A DNA stretch of 64,000 nucleotides from Bradyrhizobium diazoefficiens. Lineage in GTDB: Bacteria > Pseudomonadota > Alphaproteobacteria > Rhizobiales > Xanthobacteraceae. The DNA lies in assembly GCF_016616235.1 (NCBI RefSeq), contig NZ_CP067100.1:6879001-6943000 (forward strand). Direction: 5' to 3'. A program made the translations under genes and the position numbers. Below, one piece after another: positions 7,715 to 16,247 of this stretch. Positions within the stretch are counted from its first letter, which is position 1, and every line of letters starts with the position of its first letter. The notes beneath the pieces are model-generated. The model was not told the origin of the DNA. It saw nothing but the letters and a program-made list of their open reading frames with translations, and did no database searches.

Positions 7715-8354
7715 CGATTGTGAGTGTCTCAAGACGCGGTTGAACGAGTTTTTGCCATATGCCCGCATCGACGGCGTATTTTGCGATTTCGGAAGGCGTC
7801 GCCTTGTGCAGTCGAAGAGCGTCTTTCATCGCTTGCGTGGCATGCGTGATGCCTGCGGGTGTGTTATAGAACGCCTTTTGGCGCTGGCCGCTCTTGAATA
7901 GATCGACGATGGTTTTTGCCGGGGTGTAGATAGGCACTGAGACACCTTCGATGGTGTGATGCTCAACGCCCCTGTCGAACTCCTTAGGACCGAAGCGCAC
8001 GATTTCAATACGGGGACGTGTAATCTTGGGCCGCCAATCGCGCGGGCGGATCGCCATCCAAACAGAGCGCGGGATACGGTCTGTCAGTTCATGAAAGGCG
8101 AGTGCAGAGTCATAACAAACGACTCCAATAGGAACGAGTTTCGCGGCAACGGCGAGCGTGTGATTGCCGTCCAGGAGCGCGTCAGGAAGTTGGTAGAGGC
8201 CGCGAGCAAGTTGATTGAGTGCACCCTTTCGCTCCATCCGGGAAATGGTTGCTGCCGTGATACCTTCGTTGAGGAATTCGGAAAGGCGCATCATGCCTCG
8301 CGCCCGGAGAAGCGAAGTCGCTCTATCCTCCTGGCGTTGCGGTTCCATTCTCAT
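7707..8354 (-). CDS. AbiEi-family antitoxin
   Basis: 215 residues. The N-terminal winged-helix part is visible (MMRLSEFLNEGITAATISRM then GALNQLARGLYQLP), followed by the AbiEi C-terminal antitoxin domain (VCYDSALAFHELTDRIP, IYTPAKTIVDLF). AbiEi proteins both counter AbiEii and repress the operon by binding inverted repeats in the promoter; a matching near-perfect repeat lies directly upstream (8365-8415). Gene order antitoxin then toxin, with overlap, is standard. Confidence 0.9.
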   Translation of the reverse strand: MRMEPQRQEDRATSLLRARGMMRLSEFLNEGITAATISRMERKGALNQLARGLYQLPDALLDGNHTLAVAAKLVPIGVVCYDSALAFHELTDRIPRSVWMAIRPRDWRPKITRPRIEIVRFGPKEFDRGVEHHTIEGVSVPIYTPAKTIVDLFKSGQRQKAFYNTPAGITHATQAMKDALRLHKATPSEIAKYAVDAGIWQKLVQPRLETLTIDA

Positions 8355-8364
8355 GAAATTCTAT

Positions 8365-8415
8365 ATGATAGAAAACCTTGCAAATGTCAAGATATTGCGC
8401 AAGGTAATCTATCAT
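8365..8415 (-). promoter_or_regulatory. AbiE promoter and inverted-repeat operator
   Basis: Two 17-bp arms, 8365-8381 and 8399-8415, match in 15 of 17 positions as an inverted repeat (core GCAAGGT...TCTATCAT). On the minus strand a consensus TTGACA lies between the arms, with a weak -10 candidate (CATATA) 17 bp on, inside the arm nearest the gene. The layout fits negative autoregulation by AbiEi. Confidence 0.6.
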
Positions 8416-8437
8416 GTAGGAGATTGAAACAATTGAA

Positions 8438-8760
8438 CAATTTCCAAGGGCCTTAGGAACTGGAAGTGCTCCAATTGCCTCGTAATTTGCGGGGCTTCTA
8501 GGAAGGCCATGCCGGGTGCCTCGTGCTGATCGTCTGGATCTCCTCGTGCCGATATGCGGGCGAAGCGGAAGACCGTCCAACGAATTCAAACGCATCCACG
8601 CAACAGCAAAGCGGCGGGCATCGACGTCGTCAATCGACTGGCGCGCAGTTTGGGAGTTGAGATGGCGGAGCTTTGGAGCCCCGCCGTCTGGCACGGGTGC
8701 CAACAAAAGACGCGCGGCAGACTGAATAGCCAGTGGGGAACCCGAGCGGCTCGGCGGTCC
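8438..8760. other. Stretch with an XRE-repressor-like remnant
   Basis: No intact gene. On the plus strand at about 8576-8695 the frame reads ...GIDVVNRLARSLGVEMAELW, which matches the last two helices of XRE-type helix-turn-helix repressors (usually NPSLDVIDRLARALGVEMAEL). There is no start or N-terminal half, so this is a fossil. Confidence 0.4.
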
Positions 8761-8782
8761 GAACTAGCACTACCTCGAATTG

Positions 8783-8816
8783 AAAAGCCCCGCCCTGCTG
8801 AGCAGGCGGGGCTTTT
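8783..8816. terminator. Hairpin after DUF736 copy 3
   Basis: AAAAGCCCCGCC...GGCGGGGCTTTT with an inner CTGCT/AGCAG extension and one bulged base. Runs of A before and T after make it a bidirectional intrinsic terminator. Confidence 0.7.
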
Positions 8817-8823
8817 CGCGACC

Positions 8824-9038
8824 TCAGTCGCCGTTCTTGCGGGGCCGCGACCAGATCAGGCTGAAGCCGTCGCCGTCCTCGTCGCTGAACAGGTTCGCGT
8901 AGATCGGTGCGTTGAACGAGGGGTCGTCGAGCTTGAGCGAGAGTCGCGGCCCTCCTCGGAGCGCTTCGACCAAGCGGCCCCGATCTCGGCCCGGCCGACG
9001 AAGACGCGGTGGCTCGGGGCGTTCTCGTTGGTGCGGTT
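8824..9038 (-). pseudogene. DUF736 remnant, copy 3 (frameshifted, 5'-truncated)
   Basis: The last 40 or so codons match the intact copies. A 4-bp deletion (GAGAGATAGTCGCGG shortened to GAGAGTCGCGG) shifts the frame, and homology ends near 9038 at the GGTGCGGTTG segment, so the start is lost. The fourth copy shares the GTTGGTGCGGTTG variant, so copies 3 and 4 are the closer pair. Confidence 0.85.
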
Positions 9039-9337
9039 GACTACCGATCAAGCATACGCCTCCAACCGTGCGCCTCCCGAAAGCTGTCGCGTCGCCAGCA
9101 ATCGCTCTTCGAGAAGGCAATGTGTAAATTGGCGTGCGGTCCACAATCGGCGCACCAACGCTTGATCGAGTTAGCTTTGATGAGGGCGACGCTCGGCCGC
9201 CTTGGCCTGGGCCCGCGCGTACTCAAGTGGCAATCGGCACTGAGCCGTTAACGACTTATTAACCAGCCCAGCCTACCTTGTGATTACTTTTCGGTTAACA
9301 GCCGATTGCCTCCCAGTTCGTTCTAGGAGAACAGTCG

Positions 9338-9766
9338 ATGCCCATTGAGGCCCAGACATATGTCGCACTTGGTGCCCGGCCGAAAATCTCACTCGAGGCC
9401 GCCCGATCGCCGCGCTCACTTTCGGATAATGGCAGAGCACTCCTGAGCGTTGATCTCGCTGAAGTCAGGCATACTCCCTGCCCACGAGGTGGTCGTCGCG
9501 CGGGCGACATCGTCCCATTCGTGGAAAACATTGATGCGTCGCAGACGGAAATTGTGCAGCTCGAAGCAAGGACGGCCGGTTACGGCGCGAATTTCGAGCG
9601 CGAACGCGAGCGCGCCGAGCGCCTGATGGTTAAAGTGCTGCAGGCGACCGCAGACGCCATGCCGCTAGAGAGGCGACGACGCGGCTTGAGGACGAGGTGG
9701 CGGCTCTACGGACCGGCGACCGAGTCGGCACGATCGACAGCCACGGACAGGCCGCACGTGGACTAG
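9338..9766 (+). CDS. Hypothetical protein with a charged coiled-coil stretch
   Basis: 142 codons from ATG 9338 (AGGAG about 10 bases upstream). The middle, IVQLEARTAGYGANFERERE then RAERLMVKVLQATADAM, looks like the coiled-coil segments of mobile-element accessory proteins. The ends look non-coding, so this may be a broken fragment of a longer gene. It precedes ftsZ with no obvious link. Confidence 0.35.
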   Translation: MPIEAQTYVALGARPKISLEAARSPRSLSDNGRALLSVDLAEVRHTPCPRGGRRAGDIVPFVENIDASQTEIVQLEARTAGYGANFERERERAERLMVKVLQATADAMPLERRRRGLRTRWRLYGPATESARSTATDRPHVD

Positions 9767-9864
9767 GATATCTAGCTGCGATCCTGGTGGAGACAGACCG
9801 CAAGGTTCCTCGGTAGCAATCCGGGTCCGCCATTCCAACGTGCCGAAGAAATCATGAGGTAAAA

Positions 9865-10941
9865 GTGACCGACATCAGCGACATTCGCGAGATGAAAGCG
9901 CGTATTATTGTGTTTGGAGTCGGTGGCGCCGGAGGCAATGCCGTCAACAACATGATCGCGGCCGGGCTGGAAGGCGTCGACTTCGTCGTCGCCAATACCG
10001 ACGCACAAGCGCTCACCATGTCCAAGGCCAAGCGCCTCATCCAGTTGGGCACAAAGGTGACCGAAGGGCTTGGCGCCGGCTCGAACTCCAAAGTAGGATG
10101 CGCCGCGGCCGAAGAGGCAATTCATGCGATCCGGGATCATTTAACCGGTGCAAACATGGTGTTCGTTACCGCTGGCATGGGCGGCGGTACGGGAACTGGG
10201 GCGGCTCCTGTTATAGCCAGGATCGCGCGTGAACTTGGCATTCTCACCGTCGGCGTCGTCAGCAAGCCCTTTCACTTCGAGGGCCAGCGCCGTATGCGCG
10301 TTGCTGAAGCGGGCATCGCGGAACTGCTGAACGCGGTTGACACCCTGCTGATCATCCCAAATCAGAATCTGCTCCGCGTGGCCAACGAGAAGACCACATT
10401 CAACGATTCCTTCGCCATCGCCGATCAAGTGCTCTATTCGGGTGTGGCCTGCATCAGCGACCTTATCGTCAAAGAAGGTCTGATCAATCTCGATTTTGCC
10501 GACGTTCTCTCCGTCATGCGCGAGAAGGGCAAAGCCATGATGGGCGGGGGTGAGGCTTCTGGCGAGAAGCGCGTGCTCACCGCCGCCATGGCCGCGATCT
10601 CCAATCCCTTGATCGAGGCCCCCTCGATCAAGCGCGCCAGTGGCCTCATCATCTCGATCACCGGCGGCAAGGACCTGACGTTATTCGAGGTCGACGAAGC
10701 TGCTAGCCGCATTCGCGAAGGCGCCGACCCGGACGCCAACGTCATCGTCGGCGCCACTTTCGATGAACGCCTGGAGGGTCTCGTCCGTGTCTCGGTCGTG
10801 GCGACTGGCATCGATAATCTGGACTCGGCGAATAAGTCCATTGCTGGGACAAGCACCTTCCAACTACCAAATGATTCAAAATCGCAGTTCGATGCAGCAA
10901 CGTCGAATCCAACGAGGATGCGGCAAGCGGTTCAGGCCTGA
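9865..10941 (+). CDS. ftsZ: FtsZ-like tubulin homologue, short form
   Basis: 358 residues from GTG 9865 (GAGGT about 8 bases upstream). The GTP-binding FtsZ core is complete: N-terminal [14 protein letters not shown], the tubulin signature [10 protein letters not shown], the [14 protein letters not shown] segment and the C-terminal domain ending in VVATGI. What is missing is the long linker and the conserved C-terminal peptide by which FtsZ binds FtsA and other partners; main FtsZ proteins of rhizobia are far longer (near 600 residues). This matches the short second FtsZ known in some rhizobia. It stands alone, without ftsA or ftsQ, between two DUF736 cassettes, so it is cargo rather than the housekeeping gene. 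Confidence 0.93.
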   Translation: MTDISDIREMKARIIVFGVGGAGGNAVNNMIAAGLEGVDFVVANTDAQALTMSKAKRLIQLGTKVTEGLGAGSNSKVGCAAAEEAIHAIRDHLTGANMVFVTAGMGGGTGTGAAPVIARIARELGILTVGVVSKPFHFEGQRRMRVAEAGIAELLNAVDTLLIIPNQNLLRVANEKTTFNDSFAIADQVLYSGVACISDLIVKEGLINLDFADVLSVMREKGKAMMGGGEASGEKRVLTAAMAAISNPLIEAPSIKRASGLIISITGGKDLTLFEVDEAASRIREGADPDANVIVGATFDERLEGLVRVSVVATGIDNLDSANKSIAGTSTFQLPNDSKSQFDAATSNPTRMRQAVQA

Positions 10942-11265
10942 ATGATTCTGACCGAGCTGTACTGCGTGAGTTTCTGCTCACGTCGACAACTGACTGCAGG
11001 AGAATTTCGGAATCAAGTTTCGATCCCATACGGAATGGTATTGCAGGGACCCCAGATGGACGCTGTATCGACAGCCGGATTGACGCCAGTTCGTCATGCA
11101 CCTCAAATCGACAGACAACGAGTGCGCCGATCGCAGGGTCTTGTCCATCGCAACGTAGGCGCGCGTTCATGCGGTGTCCTTCTTCAAGATCGACCGTGTG
11201 CTGGATAGACTCGCGATGGAGCCAACCGCACGATAGCCAAAATTCCGACGACATAAGCCGGACAG
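10942..11265. other. Intergenic stretch after ftsZ
   Basis: No supported gene and no obvious terminator immediately after the ftsZ stop. Confidence 0.3.
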
Positions 11266-11382
11266 ACGTTCACGGAAATGACCGCGAAGGGCGACCAGCG
11301 CGAGGCGCCGAAGCGCAGTGGCCTCAACAATGCTTTGATGCGCACGTGAGAGAGAAGCCCCGCCCGGCGGACCGGGCGGGGC
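11266..11382. repeat. DUF736-cassette flank repeat, copy 3 (diverged, partial)
   Basis: Begins AGACGTTCACGGAAATGACC and keeps the plus-strand frame DQREAPKRSGL seen in the copies at 2.6 and 4.2 kb (DQREALKRSGL), then the hairpin. The first half of the repeat, with the T-arm-like sequence, is absent. Confidence 0.65.
11357..11382. terminator. Hairpin after DUF736 copy 4
   Basis: GCCCCGCCCGG, CGGA loop, CCGGGCGGGGC: a perfect 11-bp stem followed on the plus strand by TTTTT. The best-preserved of the four cassette terminators. Confidence 0.8.
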
Positions 11383-11394
11383 TTTTTGGCGACC

Positions 11395-11715
11395 TCAGTC
11401 GCCGTTCTTGCGGGGCCGCGACCAGATCAGGCTGAAGCCGTCGCCGTCCTCGTCGCTGAACAGGTTCGCGTAGATCGGTGCGTTGAACGAGGGGTCGTCG
11501 AGCTTGAGCGAGAGATAGTCGCGGCCCTCCTCGGAGCGCTTCGACCAGGCGGCCCCGATCTCGGCCCGGCCGACGAAGACACGGTGGCTCGGGGCGTGCT
11601 CGTTGGTGCGGTTGGCCTCGGGCACGATGCGGACGCCCTTGGTCTGGAGGCTGAGGGTGACGATCTCGCCCTGGAAGTCGCTGCCGACCTTCTTGAAAGA
11701 ACCGATGGTAGCCAT
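11395..11715 (-). CDS. DUF736 family protein, copy 4 (intact)
   Basis: 106 residues, MATIGSFKKVG to RPRKNGD, starting at ATG 11715 after the same AAAGGAGAAGTAAC ribosome-site segment as copy 2. It is the copy nearest the element core and may be the ancestral one. Function is unknown; family context is plasmid and integrative-element maintenance or transfer. Duplicate intact copies may be functionally redundant. Confidence 0.92.
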   Translation of the reverse strand: MATIGSFKKVGSDFQGEIVTLSLQTKGVRIVPEANRTNEHAPSHRVFVGRAEIGAAWSKRSEEGRDYLSLKLDDPSFNAPIYANLFSDEDGDGFSLIWSRPRKNGD

Positions 11716-11739
11716 GTTACTTCTCCTTTGCTGTTTCGA

Positions 11740-11756
11740 GCCGCGACCACCGCGGC
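11740..11756 (-). promoter_or_regulatory. GC hairpin in DUF736 copy 4 leader
   Basis: GCCGCG/CGCGGC stem, same position relative to ATG as at 4671-4687. Confidence 0.5.
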
Positions 11757-11804
11757 CTCGATGGCGATCTACAGGCCGAAGACGATCGACGACGCACCCG
11801 CCCG

Positions 11805-11898
11805 CGGGCCGCAGCGCAGCGGAGGACGCCAGCGGGGCGACTTTCTTGCCTCGCGAGGAATGGGCGTCGCCCAGGGGAAGAAAGTCGCGCTGCTGGCG
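11805..11898. repeat. Palindromic element upstream of DUF736 copy 4
   Basis: Arms 11827-11847 and 11878-11898 pair at 19 of 21 positions. The surrounding 0.7 kb (about 11330-12050) is a near-copy of 4270-4985. Confidence 0.6.
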
Positions 11899-12200
11899 TT
11901 GCGTTCAGGCGATCGAGGCGCAGCCGATCTTCGGCCAGATCGAGCCATCAAGAGGCCAGGTGGTCCGTGCGCTGAACAGCATCTCCGGAAGAAGTTGTGG
12001 CGCCTCTCGGTTGAGCTGCACAAGAGGTCGCTCCGTTCAGGCGCAGGGAGGGTCAAGTGCCAAGTGCCAGGTGCCAAGCGCCCCGAGAACGCCGCAAGGA
12101 TCGCTCGCTCAAGCTCGTCGACCCAGCCAACGCTTGGACCCGAGGTGCCGCAGCCGTCGAGACCCAAGGCTCATCCTTGTCGCGTCGTGGCCGAGAGGGG

Positions 12201-12647
12201 CTACTGATGTTCCTCCAGCAAAGCCTCGCCCGATGCCGGAGTCCCGGCAAAGCTGGTGATCCGTCTCCAAGCCATGCCGGCGACGGCAAAGGCGCCGGTC
12301 CAGCTGAAGATAGCCTGCCAAAATGAGGATGGCATCGCGATTTGCGACAGGCCATGGGCGAGGTGATAGCCCGCGACAGCCGCCGGGGCGGTGAAAGCTG
12401 CGGCAATCACCGCGCGCACGAAGGTGGATCGCGCCCAGATCAAGGCGGTTTGACCGATGAGAACGGTCACGGCGCCGGCAAGAATTGCGAGCAGAGCGGC
12501 GGAGGCAATGCCCGCGCCACCGTGAACAGCCGCCAGACCTGCGGAAAGCGCAACGAAACAGGGCAGCGCGTAGACAGCAAGGGTGAGACCCAGCCAGCAG
12601 AACAGGCCGATGCCAAGCATATTGAGGACGAGTGCAATGATAAGCAT
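12201..12647 (-). CDS. Small integral membrane protein
   Basis: 148 residues with about four hydrophobic segments: the N-terminus (MLIIALVLNMLGIGLFCWLG), then IASAALLAILAGAVTVLIGQ, a third around AVIAAAFTAPAAVAGYHLAHG and a fourth around FSWTGAFAVAGMAW. The tail is short and acidic. No domain is recognised. It lies between the DUF736 and DUF2493 genes on the same strand, a position where element cores often carry such a protein. Confidence 0.7.
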   Translation of the reverse strand: MLIIALVLNMLGIGLFCWLGLTLAVYALPCFVALSAGLAAVHGGAGIASAALLAILAGAVTVLIGQTALIWARSTFVRAVIAAAFTAPAAVAGYHLAHGLSQIAMPSSFWQAIFSWTGAFAVAGMAWRRITSFAGTPASGEALLEEHQ

Positions 12648-12879
12648 GGTGGTGGCTCCGCGACAAAAGACATGACGCTCGCGCCTTCCACCACCACCAC
12701 GGCGCGATGAGAATCATAGCGCAGAATGCGCCGCTATGCGAGTGCGTGGCGTCGTTCGTCGAATCGGACAAGGACGAAGCGTTCTGCTCGATCGCTATAT
12801 CGGTCGCGTCAGAGAATTTGCACTGATCCGCGCTGGCGAACTTGGTGCTCGATCAAGAAGCGCCGATGAACGACGGCGC

Positions 12880-13812
12880 TTACGCGCCGCCGAACTTCCA
12901 GACGGGAATGCCGAGCTTCCTGGCCTTGTCGGCAAGGTTGTCCTGTATGCCGCTGCCCGGAAAGTGCATGAGACCGATCGGCAGCACTGCAAGCATGGCG
13001 TCGTTACGCTTGAACGGAGCTGCCTTGCCGTGCTTGGTCCAGTCCGGCTTGAAGGCGATCTGAGGAACCTTGCGGCTGGTCGCCCATTTGGCGGCGATCA
13101 GCTCGGCGCCCTTCGGCGAGCCACCGTGCAGCAGCACCATGTCCGGGTGCTTGGCGTGGACCTTGTCGAGGCGGCCCCAGATCAGGGAGACGTCGTTACA
13201 ATCGAGCCCACCGGTGAGCGCGATCTTGGGTCCAGACGGCAGCAACGCCTCGGTGTCCGCGCGACGTCTGGCAGCGAGGAAATCGCGGCTGTCGATCATC
13301 GCAGAGGTGAGCGTGCGATGATTGACGAGTGACCCGGAACGGGGGCGCCAGGGCGAGCCGGTATGAAGCTCGAATTGATCAGTCGCCAGATCGCGAAACA
13401 GCTCCATGGCATTGCGGCGTTCGATCAAAGTGACGCCTTCGGCCGTGAGCTTTTCCAGTTCGACGGATCGCACCTCCGATCCATTCTGCTCGCGCTGGCT
13501 CTTTTGCTGGGCTTTTTCGTTGTCGTCGAGTTCGCGCTCGATGCGGCCCGTGGCGCGATGGAAGAGATTGACGGTCGACCAGAGGAGATCTTCGAGGTCG
13601 GGTTCAAGCCGTGTGTCGCTCAGGCTCGCCACGAGCGCATCAAAGATGTCGGCGATCGCGCCTGTGATGGCCTTGGCGTCGGGAAGCGGCCGTGGGTCAG
13701 GCTCGTCGTGAAAGGGGCGATGGCCATAGAGCTGAAGCTCGTTGAGGATATGATCGGTCGGTGATGAGCCGTGCGGCGGTTCGAACTGCTTGTCGTCGTG
13801 TTCGGTCATCAT
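12880..13812 (-). CDS. DUF2493 domain protein (SLOG superfamily)
   Basis: 310 residues from ATG 13812, chosen because AAAGGA sits 8 bases before it; a second ATG follows immediately. The N-terminal half is helical and charged. The C-terminal half carries the DUF2493/YspA-like Rossmannoid domain: KIALTGGLDCNDVSLIWGRL, MVLLHGGSPKGAELIAAKWA, QIAFKPDWTKHGKAAPFKRN and an ending in GIPVWKF. SLOG-type domains bind nucleotides or related ligands, and the exact ligand here is unknown. DUF2493 genes are standard members of alphaproteobacterial element cores, next to toprim, helicase, ParB and ArdC genes as here. Confidence 0.88.
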   Translation of the reverse strand: MMTEHDDKQFEPPHGSSPTDHILNELQLYGHRPFHDEPDPRPLPDAKAITGAIADIFDALVASLSDTRLEPDLEDLLWSTVNLFHRATGRIERELDDNEKAQQKSQREQNGSEVRSVELEKLTAEGVTLIERRNAMELFRDLATDQFELHTGSPWRPRSGSLVNHRTLTSAMIDSRDFLAARRRADTEALLPSGPKIALTGGLDCNDVSLIWGRLDKVHAKHPDMVLLHGGSPKGAELIAAKWATSRKVPQIAFKPDWTKHGKAAPFKRNDAMLAVLPIGLMHFPGSGIQDNLADKARKLGIPVWKFGGA

Positions 13813-13833
13813 GGCTTGGGTCCTTTGCCGTTC

Positions 13834-13852
13834 GGCCGCGCCCATCGCGGCC
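13834..13852 (-). promoter_or_regulatory. GC hairpin in DUF2493 leader
   Basis: GGCCGCG/CGCGGCC stem, equivalent to the hairpins before both intact DUF736 genes, with the flanking GATCGCCA and GCAAAGGA segments also conserved. Confidence 0.5.
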
Positions 13853-13941
13853 TTCGTGGCGATCATCAGACGGCGGGCGGAACGGACCAGAACCCGGAGC
13901 GATCAATCCGCCGAAGCCCGGAAGGGCGCAGGTGGAAGCGC

Positions 13942-14040
13942 AGGGCCGCAGCGAAGCGGAGGATGGCTGAGGTGCGGCTATTTTGTTTCGCGATGCAAAG
14001 GCGCGTGAGCGCCGGCGGAAAATAGCCGCACCGCAGCCAT
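13942..14040. repeat. Long palindromic element upstream of DUF2493
   Basis: A GGGCCGCAGCGAAGCGGAGG segment followed by 22-bp arms, 13963-13984 and 14019-14040, with a single mismatch and a 34-bp loop. It has the same architecture as the elements before the DUF736 genes. Confidence 0.7.
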
Positions 14041-14613
14041 TGCCGGGCCGGGCCGCTTGCCGTCCGATCGCCCTCTAGAAGGCCGTGGGCGCGGCGCTGT
14101 CTGGCACAGGCACCGCACGCAATGACCCGTCATGACGATAGCGCGTTCAAATTGCCTGGCGCGTTCCCGTAGCGGCCCTCGGACGCGCTAGAAACCGGGC
14201 GATATCCTTGGGCACGAGTTGCGCACCCAAGGCTGAGTTGGATTCGACCACCTGGAGATGACTTTGACGCAGCCGAGGTCGTAAGTTGCTCTTCGGCAGC
14301 AGCAATGAGCGCCAGCCCTATCGCTTTTCCGGCGAGACTTCAGCAGGCGACCCGAAAGATCCCGCCTCGATGTCCACCGTCACCAGCCCTGACGGAATCA
14401 ACGACCAGTTTCGTCGAGGGCCAGCGACAGGAGAGCCGGCTGGAAGCGGATCTTGTGCGGGGTGTCTGCGGGAGCGACATTCCAAGTCTTGTCATCAGGA
14501 ATGCGTTTTTCCATAGCGCGCCAACTGCGACAGAGTGCATGTTTGGATCGCACACGACAGCCGCATTCGGTTCTCGATGGTCTTGATCCCTTCACGCAGG
14601 GTGCAAGTGCAGA
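14041..14613. other. Stretch without a recognisable gene
   Basis: Several short frames on both strands, none convincing. A minus-strand frame around 14400-14595 reads MEKRIPDDKTWNVAPADTPH, which looks coding-like but matches no family I know and lacks a clear start site. Confidence 0.3.
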
Positions 14614-14931
14614 CTATTCCGAATAAAGCTTCACGCCGACCAGACCGACAACAACCAACACGACAGAACAGAGGCGAGCAAGGTTTGCGCTCTCACCGAA
14701 AAACGCGATACCGACAATCGCTGTCCCCACGGTCGCAATTCCGGCGAAGGCCGCATAAACCGTCGAAGCGGGCAAGCACTTTACGGATTCACCCAATAGA
14801 AGAAAAATAGGAAGAGCGAAGACCACCCCCGACAAAACTGTTGTCCATTTCGAAAGCCCGACCGAGCGCTTCAAAACGAAGGGCCATGCGATCTCGAACA
14901 CGTCCGCCAGAAGTATGTATAGCCACGCCAT
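14614..14931 (-). CDS. SMR-family small multidrug-resistance-type transporter
   Basis: 105 residues with four transmembrane helices and the membrane-embedded Glu13 (LLADVFEIAW) that defines the small multidrug resistance family, the residue coupling proton and cation transport. Trp16 is present, as in the guanidinium exporter (Gdx/SugE) branch, but residue 10 is Asp instead of Gly and the conserved tryptophan of helix 3 is replaced (VYAAFAGIATVG), which is unusual. No second SMR gene is adjacent, so it would act as a homodimer. No guanidine riboswitch was seen upstream. The substrate is uncertain. Confidence 0.88.
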   Translation of the reverse strand: MAWLYILLADVFEIAWPFVLKRSVGLSKWTTVLSGVVFALPIFLLLGESVKCLPASTVYAAFAGIATVGTAIVGIAFFGESANLARLCSVVLVVVGLVGVKLYSE

Positions 14932-15194
14932 CAGATATCCCTTTCATCAGGCGTCGCGTAGCACAAGCCGCCTGTCGATTACGACCATCAACTGATCTGC
15001 TTTGGTCAAAGGTGACCTACCAAATTCGGTAGTGCCACGGTCGCTGCAGCTTAGGTCACTGCCAAGTGCGCCGCGCATCTCGGCAGAGCTGGGCAAGGCC
15101 GGCTGGAGCGCCCTTCCAAACTCGATTGCGTCCGCAACATCATCGACAACACGAGATCATCTGCCAATTGCCGGCGGCGCCGCAGGTCGATCAG

Positions 15195-16247
15195 TCAAAC
15201 CGTCCCGGCCTCGGCGAACAGCATAAAGCGAACGACATCCTGCGGCGCAAGTTGGATGCGCAGTGCCGCCCGCAGGGCGTCGAGCCCGAATGCATGCAGG
15301 TCCTCGTTGAAGTCGCCGGTCCGTGGGGACAGGACGAGCGCCTCGATGCCCGCGGCTTTCGCGCATTGCGTCAATGCCGCGACCGCCATGTCACCCGCGG
15401 CATCGGCGTCGCGGGCGATGTAGAGCCGACGCAGCGTCGGCGGAAGCAGAAGGGCGGCAAGGTGGTTGGCCGAGAGCGCGGCGGCCATGGGCATGGCAGG
15501 CAGCGCACAGCGCAGCGACAGCATCGTCTCGATGCCTTCGCCGGCAGCGAGGACGTCGTCGGCCGCGCCAAAGCGCACGGCATGGCCGAGGAGACCGCCC
15601 ATGGCCCGTCGCGGCGTGTCGACCGGCGCCTTGCCAGAGCCGTCCGGGGCGAGCCAGGTGCGATGTGCGCCGGTGATGCGGCCGGCAAGATCCGTCACAG
15701 CGGCGATCATCGCCGGCCAGGTCTCAGTCGGCGAACCGTCGTCCGGGCGATAGTAGCTGCGCGGATGAAACCGCAGCGCGCCCGCATCGTGGACCGCCTT
15801 GATGCCGCGATTGCCGAGGTAGGTCTCGACCAGCGTTCGGCGGATCGGCCGCGACATGGCCAAGAGCCGCCGTGCCGCTTCGACCGATCCGGTGGGGACG
15901 GGTGTGCGAACGGGCTTTGGGCTGCGGCGGGGTTCGGTGCGCGGCAGACGCAGAAAGCGTCGTGCCTCGCTGGCGACATCGCGAAACTCGACGAAACCGC
16001 AGCTCTCGCGGATCACGTCGAGGAGATCGCCATGTTCGCCGGAGGCAGCATCGGTCCAATGCCCGGCGGCGCCGGGACCACACTCCGGTCCGCTGAGCCG
16101 GACGAACATCGAGCGGCCGGGCGTATTGCGGACGTCGCCGACGATCCAATAGCGGCCCTGGCGCCGTCCATTGGACAGGTAATGACGGCAGACCGCATCG
16201 GCCTCACGGGCGAGCCGCCGCGCCAGTTCAGAAGCATCGCGGGACAT
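15195..16247 (-). CDS. Toprim-domain, primase-like protein of element core
   Basis: 350 residues from ATG 16247 (GGGAGG 7 bases upstream). The N-terminal part (RRLAREADAVCRHYL, then YWIVGDVRNTPGRSMFVRLS) resembles the DUF7146/primase-associated region. The C-terminal half has a toprim domain: VLAAGEGIETMLSL with the conserved Glu, and LYIARDADAAGDMAVAAL with the DxD pair. Toprim domains serve in primases, topoisomerases and nucleases. Next to a helicase/methyltransferase gene, a role in element replication or conjugative strand processing is likely. Its ATG overlaps the stop of the small upstream gene, so translation is coupled. Confidence 0.88.
   Translation of the reverse strand: MSRDASELARRLAREADAVCRHYLSNGRRQGRYWIVGDVRNTPGRSMFVRLSGPECGPGAAGHWTDAASGEHGDLLDVIRESCGFVEFRDVASEARRFLRLPRTEPRRSPKPVRTPVPTGSVEAARRLLAMSRPIRRTLVETYLGNRGIKAVHDAGALRFHPRSYYRPDDGSPTETWPAMIAAVTDLAGRITGAHRTWLAPDGSGKAPVDTPRRAMGGLLGHAVRFGAADDVLAAGEGIETMLSLRCALPAMPMAAALSANHLAALLLPPTLRRLYIARDADAAGDMAVAALTQCAKAAGIEALVLSPRTGDFNEDLHAFGLDALRAALRIQLAPQDVVRFMLFAEAGTV

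Noticed and set aside
14932..15060. Guanidine riboswitch before the SMR gene
   Set aside because: No ykkC-type conserved core (such as the ACGA-containing motif) could be found in the leader.
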